In this document: piece after piece, positions 6,421 to 8,592 of the stretch | How the letters are laid out: the number at the start of each line of letters is the position of its first letter | Position numbering within the stretch: the first letter of the stretch is position 1 | Assembly (NCBI GenBank): GCA_003646715.1 | Contig: QMLL01000054.1 | Coordinates: forward strand, 1-8,592 | Direction: 5' to 3' | DNA length: 8,592 nucleotides | Source of the DNA: Deltaproteobacteria bacterium | Lineage (GTDB): Bacteria; Desulfobacterota; Syntrophobacteria; B119-G9 | Made by a program: the position numbers and the translations under genes | The notes under the pieces: generated by a model | What the model was told of the DNA's origin: nothing | Seen by the model: the letters and a program-made list of their open reading frames with translations, nothing else | The model's database searches: none

Positions 6421-6768
6421 TCAAAACGTGATAATTTGGTATCCTTCCGTCATGTATCTGGCCATGCTCGGATGACCCGACATCTCATCGATTAACGGTA
6501 TGCCTTCTTCCTTGACCGCCTCAAGCACTCCCATCTTGTTAGAACAGGCCTTGCACGCACCGTCTATCAGTCCGCTCTCTTTAACTTTTGCGTAAAAACC
6601 ATGCATAGGATTTCCGGACTTTGCTATTTCAGGTATGATCTTCGTTGCGGCTCCTTCAATAACTACTTTCACATCAAAATCTTTCTCCTTCATGTCAAGA
6701 GCGTTCAGCAAGACGTGTACAAAACACATTAATTCACCGTTGAAAGCAAACAAAACCACTTTTCTCAT
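6421..6768 (-). CDS. DsrE/DsrF-like family protein
   Basis: A 115-residue cytoplasmic protein with the alternating strand-helix pattern of the DsrE/TusD fold. The first strand is KVVLFAFNGE, the second VKVVIEGAA (33-41), and the middle segment GACKACSNKMGVLEAV (70-85) holds a CX2C pair, Cys72 and Cys75. GIPLIDEMSGH and a hydrophobic YQIITF end follow. DsrE-fold proteins relay sulfur as persulfides on a conserved cysteine in sulfur oxidation and tRNA thiolation; Cys75 is a reasonable but unproven candidate for that residue. No DsrF or DsrH partner is next to it, so it is not a standard dsrEFH set. The start has AGAGGTGA four bases upstream. It is coupled to the Fe-S flavoprotein gene and sits within the oxygen-defence island, which suggests a redox or persulfide role; that is inference. 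Confidence 0.85.
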   Translation of the reverse strand: MRKVVLFAFNGELMCFVHVLLNALDMKEKDFDVKVVIEGAATKIIPEIAKSGNPMHGFYAKVKESGLIDGACKACSNKMGVLEAVKEEGIPLIDEMSGHPSMARYMTEGYQIITF

Positions 6769-6948
6769 TTGTCACCTCTTGATATTGTTAGAAATTACTC
6801 AGGCAGGCATTTATTCTTCGAGGCAAGCCTTCCATAAATCCTGTTTTCCTGAATTATGAGGCTTGACATTACTTGATACCATTCATTTACCAAGATAAAA
6901 ACGATTGCCAACCCCAACACGAACTCCGGGGACAAATCAACCCGAAAT
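6769..6948. other. 180-base gap with an imperfect stem-loop and a possible tiny hydrophobic ORF
   Basis: This gap separates the CX4C rubredoxin from the DsrE-like gene. On the minus strand, arms CAAGCCT (complement of 6859-6865) and AGGCTTG (complement of 6824-6830) enclose a second, nearly complementary pair, CATAATTC and GATTTATG, giving a long hairpin of about 42 bases without a U-tract. A 40-codon frame (6795-6917, TTG start with GGAG six bases upstream) would encode a protein with a hydrophobic LGLAIVFILV start. It overlaps the hairpin and I do not call it a gene. No convincing promoter was found. Confidence 0.4.
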
Positions 6949-7158
6949 TTAGTTCGCAGCTTCCTTAGTAGAATCTGGCCCGGCCAAAGGCCTGAAGGCC
7001 TTTTTAGAAGCCCCGCATACCGGGCATTTCCAATCATCAGGGAGATCCTCAAACTTTGTGCCCTTGGGGATTTTTCCCTTCCTATCGCCTCTATCCGGGT
7101 CATAAATATACCCGCAATTGGTGGTCTGACATTGCCACATTTCTTCCGGTTTCGCCAT
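6949..7158 (-). CDS. Rubredoxin, CX4C type
   Basis: A 69-residue rubredoxin with an altered first metal loop. The ligands are Cys10 and Cys15 (CQTTNCG, CX4C in place of CX2C) and Cys45 and Cys48 (CPVCG). The rest of the core, YIYDPDRGD followed by FEDLPDDWKCPVCGASKKAF, is normal. It has a longer N-terminus (MAKPEEMWQ) and a charged C-terminal tail of about 14 residues beyond the fold (PLAGPDSTKEAAN). Rubredoxins with a CX4C motif form a recognised second class first described from Desulfovibrio desulfuricans. The ATG at 7158 follows AAGGAG with normal spacing. It lies 63 bases downstream of desulfoferrodoxin in the same direction and is the natural electron donor to it, recalling the rbo-rub pairing in Desulfovibrio. 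Confidence 0.95.
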   Translation of the reverse strand: MAKPEEMWQCQTTNCGYIYDPDRGDRKGKIPKGTKFEDLPDDWKCPVCGASKKAFRPLAGPDSTKEAAN

Positions 7159-7184
7159 GTCTGTCTCCTTCTAATACCAATCAT

Positions 7185-7211
7185 GGTGGAGCCAAAAACG
7201 CTGACTCCACC
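7185..7211. other. Stem-loop between desulfoferrodoxin and rubredoxin
   Basis: GGTGGAG (7185-7191) and CTCCACC (7205-7211) form a 7-bp perfect stem, extended inward by CA/TG after one mismatch. Neither side has a U-tract, so it is not a normal intrinsic terminator. In the sense transcript it lies in the 63-base dfx-rubredoxin gap and could act as an mRNA end-stabilising or processing element. Confidence 0.45.
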
Positions 7212-7221
7212 TTGTCAAAAA

Positions 7222-7596
7222 CTAAGCCTTCCAGAGCCCGTGCAAATTACAGTATTCTCTGGCAGTAACTTTCTCCGCTTCAATTTTGAATACTGCTTCA
7301 GGGGCATCCCCGGGATTCAAAAACTGTCTGTAAGCTTTCCCATCCGCCACGATTTCTATCCACTCGATATAGTGTTTTTCTTCCATGGGATGAGCAACAC
7401 TGCCAACTGTCACCTTGAATCCACCATCAACCTTTTCAATTACAGGTACGTGTTTTTCTTGAGCAGCATCTTCGGTATTTTCGACGAAGAGTTTCATTGG
7501 CTGACCACAACATACCAGTTCACCCGCTCCCTCATGAATTACTTCGACTATATTTCCACATACTTCACATTTGTATACTTGTAACTTCTCTGTCAT
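7222..7596 (-). CDS. dfx: Desulfoferrodoxin (two-iron superoxide reductase)
   Basis: This cytoplasmic enzyme reduces superoxide to hydrogen peroxide without making O2, using electrons from rubredoxin. The 124-residue product has both expected centres. The N-terminal desulforedoxin domain has Cys10, Cys13, Cys29 and Cys30 (YKCEVCGN, LVCCGQPM) for Fe(Cys)4. The catalytic domain has His49, His69, His75, His119 and Cys116 for the Fe(His)4Cys site, with Glu47-Lys48 just before the first histidine as in characterised enzymes. The frame can be extended to a TTG at 7611, but those extra codons are the ribosome site itself, so the ATG at 7596 is the start. A promoter at 7650-7678 precedes it, and a rubredoxin gene follows. 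The peroxide formed would be handled by the rubrerythrin encoded at the right edge. It is also named rbo or sor. Confidence 0.97.
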   Translation of the reverse strand: MTEKLQVYKCEVCGNIVEVIHEGAGELVCCGQPMKLFVENTEDAAQEKHVPVIEKVDGGFKVTVGSVAHPMEEKHYIEWIEIVADGKAYRQFLNPGDAPEAVFKIEAEKVTAREYCNLHGLWKA

Positions 7597-7600
7597 AACT

Positions 7601-7608
7601 ACCTCCTT
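7601..7608 (-). promoter_or_regulatory. Ribosome binding site fixing the desulfoferrodoxin start
   Basis: The minus strand reads AAGGAGGT, then AGTT, then ATG at 7596. This near-perfect Shine-Dalgarno sequence rules out the longer TTG start at 7611, which would translate through it. An inverted repeat, CTTCAA/TTGAAG (7625-7630 and 7606-7611), partly overlaps it and could pair weakly over a 13-base loop. Confidence 0.8.
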
Positions 7609-7649
7609 CAAGCTTTTGCATTTTTTGAAGTACCATTCATCTGAAAATT

Positions 7650-7678
7650 TCTATATCAATATAACTTAAAATTCTCAA
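7650..7678 (-). promoter_or_regulatory. Sigma70-like promoter for desulfoferrodoxin
   Basis: On the minus strand, TTGAGA (complement of 7673-7678) and TATAGA (complement of 7650-7655) are separated by exactly 17 bases, matching consensus at five and four of six positions. The surroundings are strongly AT-rich. The predicted start near 7643 gives a leader of about 47 bases before the dfx ATG. A TATAT-TG-ATATA dyad overlaps the spacer and the -10 and is a possible operator. The promoter lies in the 101-base gap after sfsA, so dfx is probably transcribed independently. Confidence 0.6.
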
Positions 7679-7697
7679 AAAGGAATTAAGAAAATGT

Positions 7698-8465
7698 TCA
7701 CAAGCCTAGCTGGGGTCTTGTGTGTTCCCTAATTCCACCTTCACAGAGAGGAATCTCTCTCCTGTAATAAACACCACTGTCAGCATATTCCAGCACAAGA
7801 AACCTCACTTCGACACCGCACTTAATAGCCTTCCGGAAAACGGCACTGAAATCCGGGTCTATATCGACATTAGGCAAAAAGCATAAACTCTCTGGCCTGA
7901 AAACTAGAAACAGTATTGCCGCGTGATCGCCCTGATCCTTGATGGCAATCAACTCTTCCAGGTGTCTGGCACCCCGGGTAGTTGGCGCATCAGGGAAAGA
8001 TGCCACTTTACCATTAGCAAGGGTACACCCTTTTACTTCCACCCAGATTTTTCCCCTGTCGTTTGTTTCCAGCAAAAAATCGATTCTGCTTTTCCCTAGC
8101 TTTACCTCCGCCTTAAAACCCTCAATACCCTTAAAAGGACTTATTTCAGGCTTTCTAAAAAGCTCCTCGCAAATCTTCCTATGATATCCCGAATGAACCA
8201 GAACCCAGTTTCCATTATTCTTAGCAGCTATTAAATCCCACCTTGTTTTTCTTTTCTTGCTGGCAGCATATCTCAAACGAACCCTGTTACCGGATGTAAG
8301 GATATCCGGAAGCCTTCCCGGATCATGTACATGAACTTCTACGAGTTTGGTTTTCTCGAGCCCGTTAATGTCGACGATGCCGAGAAACCTGTTCGGCCGT
8401 TTTACAAAAACACCTTCAGTATTCCACGGAATTTCAAGAAGCATCATGTTATTTTTCACAACCAC
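7698..8465 (-). CDS. sfsA: SfsA-family DNA/RNA nuclease-like protein
   Basis: SfsA proteins were named for a sugar-fermentation-stimulation phenotype in E. coli; they combine an OB-like N-terminal domain with a PD-(D/E)XK nuclease-like domain. Recognisable blocks are VKRPNRFLGIV (21-31), EVHVHDPGRL (43-52), SRIDFLLE (126-133), WVEVKGCTL (141-149) and FPDAPTTRGARHLEEL (157-172). Asp129, Glu143 and Lys145 fit the nuclease motif. The start is uncertain: the 255-residue reading uses a GTG at 8465 with no clear ribosome site, and ATG codons at residues 7 and 8 (8447, 8444) are equally possible and agree with the usual family start. It lies 70 bases downstream of the rubrerythrin gene and has no obvious functional tie to oxygen defence, so it may be a passenger in the cluster. 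Confidence 0.93.
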   Translation of the reverse strand: MVVKNNMMLLEIPWNTEGVFVKRPNRFLGIVDINGLEKTKLVEVHVHDPGRLPDILTSGNRVRLRYAASKKRKTRWDLIAAKNNGNWVLVHSGYHRKICEELFRKPEISPFKGIEGFKAEVKLGKSRIDFLLETNDRGKIWVEVKGCTLANGKVASFPDAPTTRGARHLEELIAIKDQGDHAAILFLVFRPESLCFLPNVDIDPDFSAVFRKAIKCGVEVRFLVLEYADSGVYYRREIPLCEGGIREHTRPQLGL

Positions 8466-8488
8466 AAGGGCACCGCCCGACTTTTTAC

Positions 8489-8523
8489 GGTTTCCGGGTC
8501 AAGAGGTCACCCCCCCGGAAACC
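8489..8523 (-). terminator. Stem-loop after rubrerythrin, terminator-like but lacking a U-tract
   Basis: A perfect 10-bp inverted repeat, GGTTTCCGGG (8489-8498) and CCCGGAAACC (8514-8523), encloses a 15-base loop. It begins 12 bases after the rubrerythrin stop in the direction of transcription, the usual place for a terminator. The sense strand continues GTAAAAAG, not a T run. It may be a factor-dependent terminator or an mRNA-stabilising hairpin that lowers readthrough into sfsA. Confidence 0.45.
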
Positions 8524-8535
8524 AAAGGGATTGAT

Positions 8536-8592
8536 CTACCAGTTCTCACCAAGCAGCTCGAAATATGCCTGCGGATGAGCACATGCCGGACA
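8536..8592 (-). CDS. rbr: Rubrerythrin, C-terminal end (partial)
   Basis: The window edge cuts this gene; only the last 18 codons and a TAG stop are present. They encode CPACAHPQAYFELLGENW, which matches the end of the C-terminal rubredoxin-like domain of rubrerythrin: the second CPxC iron-ligand pair followed by the HPQAYFEL block. Rubrerythrin reduces hydrogen peroxide to water at a diiron site, using electrons from rubredoxin in anaerobes. The call rests on a short but highly characteristic stretch; a rubrerythrin variant such as nigerythrin cannot be excluded. Its position upstream of sfsA and desulfoferrodoxin completes the superoxide-to-water path encoded in this cluster. Confidence 0.8.
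   Translation of the reverse strand, partial: CPACAHPQAYFELLGENW

Noticed and set aside
6986..7005. AAAGGCC-TGAA-GGCCTTTTT hairpin with a T run on the plus strand
   Set aside because: It is inside the rubredoxin coding sequence (KAFRPL region) and faces antisense; no plus-strand gene ends nearby, so it is probably incidental.
6795..7184. 129-codon minus-strand frame covering the CX4C rubredoxin
   Set aside because: Its right part is the wrong frame of a perfect rubredoxin. Only its last 40 codons lie outside a gene, and these are treated as a doubtful small frame.
7597..7611. Upstream TTG start adding five residues to desulfoferrodoxin
   Set aside because: The added codons are the ribosome binding site for the ATG at 7596, and the family begins at the shorter form.
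1..8592. CRISPR arrays, tRNA or rRNA genes, insertion sequences
   Set aside because: No regularly spaced direct repeats, cloverleaf-like segments, rRNA-like stretches or transposase frames were seen on either strand.

Overview
The window reads as a dense oxygen- and reactive-oxygen-defence island from an anaerobic bacterium. The best match in gene content is a Desulfobacterota sulfate reducer or syntroph. It combines a two-iron desulfoferrodoxin, a flavodiiron oxygen reductase of the rubredoxin:oxygen oxidoreductase type, two rubredoxins, rubrerythrin, cytochrome bd oxidase and a HEAT-repeat protein resembling the DVU0298 family of Desulfovibrio. The taxonomic placement is inferred from gene content; no rRNA or species marker is present.

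All identified genes except a 20-codon fragment at the left edge lie on the minus strand. Transcription therefore runs from right to left: rubrerythrin C-terminus (cut by the window edge), sfsA, desulfoferrodoxin, a CX4C-type rubredoxin, a DsrE-like protein, an iron-sulfur-flavoprotein-like protein, a flavodoxin, a classical rubredoxin, flavodiiron protein FprA, a decayed metallo-beta-lactamase/rhodanese gene, the HEAT-repeat protein, cydA and cydB. A strong GC hairpin then separates cydB from the convergent plus-strand fragment.

The products suggest two layers of defence. In the membrane, CydAB would use quinol to reduce O2 to water. In the cytoplasm, rubredoxin would pass electrons to FprA (O2 to water), to desulfoferrodoxin (superoxide to peroxide) and, through rubrerythrin, to peroxide. 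The flavodoxin and the Fe-S flavoprotein are plausible alternative one-electron carriers. The DsrE-like protein and the dead MBL-rhodanese gene hint at a former or present link to sulfane-sulfur or persulfide handling. No rubredoxin reductase and no regulator gene is present in the window.

The best regulatory signal is a sigma70-like promoter (TTGAGA-17-TATAGA) ahead of desulfoferrodoxin. Noncoding points of interest are a parS-like palindrome between flavodoxin and rubredoxin, a GTCATTCCTGC-type dispersed repeat, and several stem-loops in the longer gaps. The most unusual single item is the pseudogene, which keeps its ribosome binding site, its metal-binding motif and its rhodanese tail but has lost nearly everything between them.
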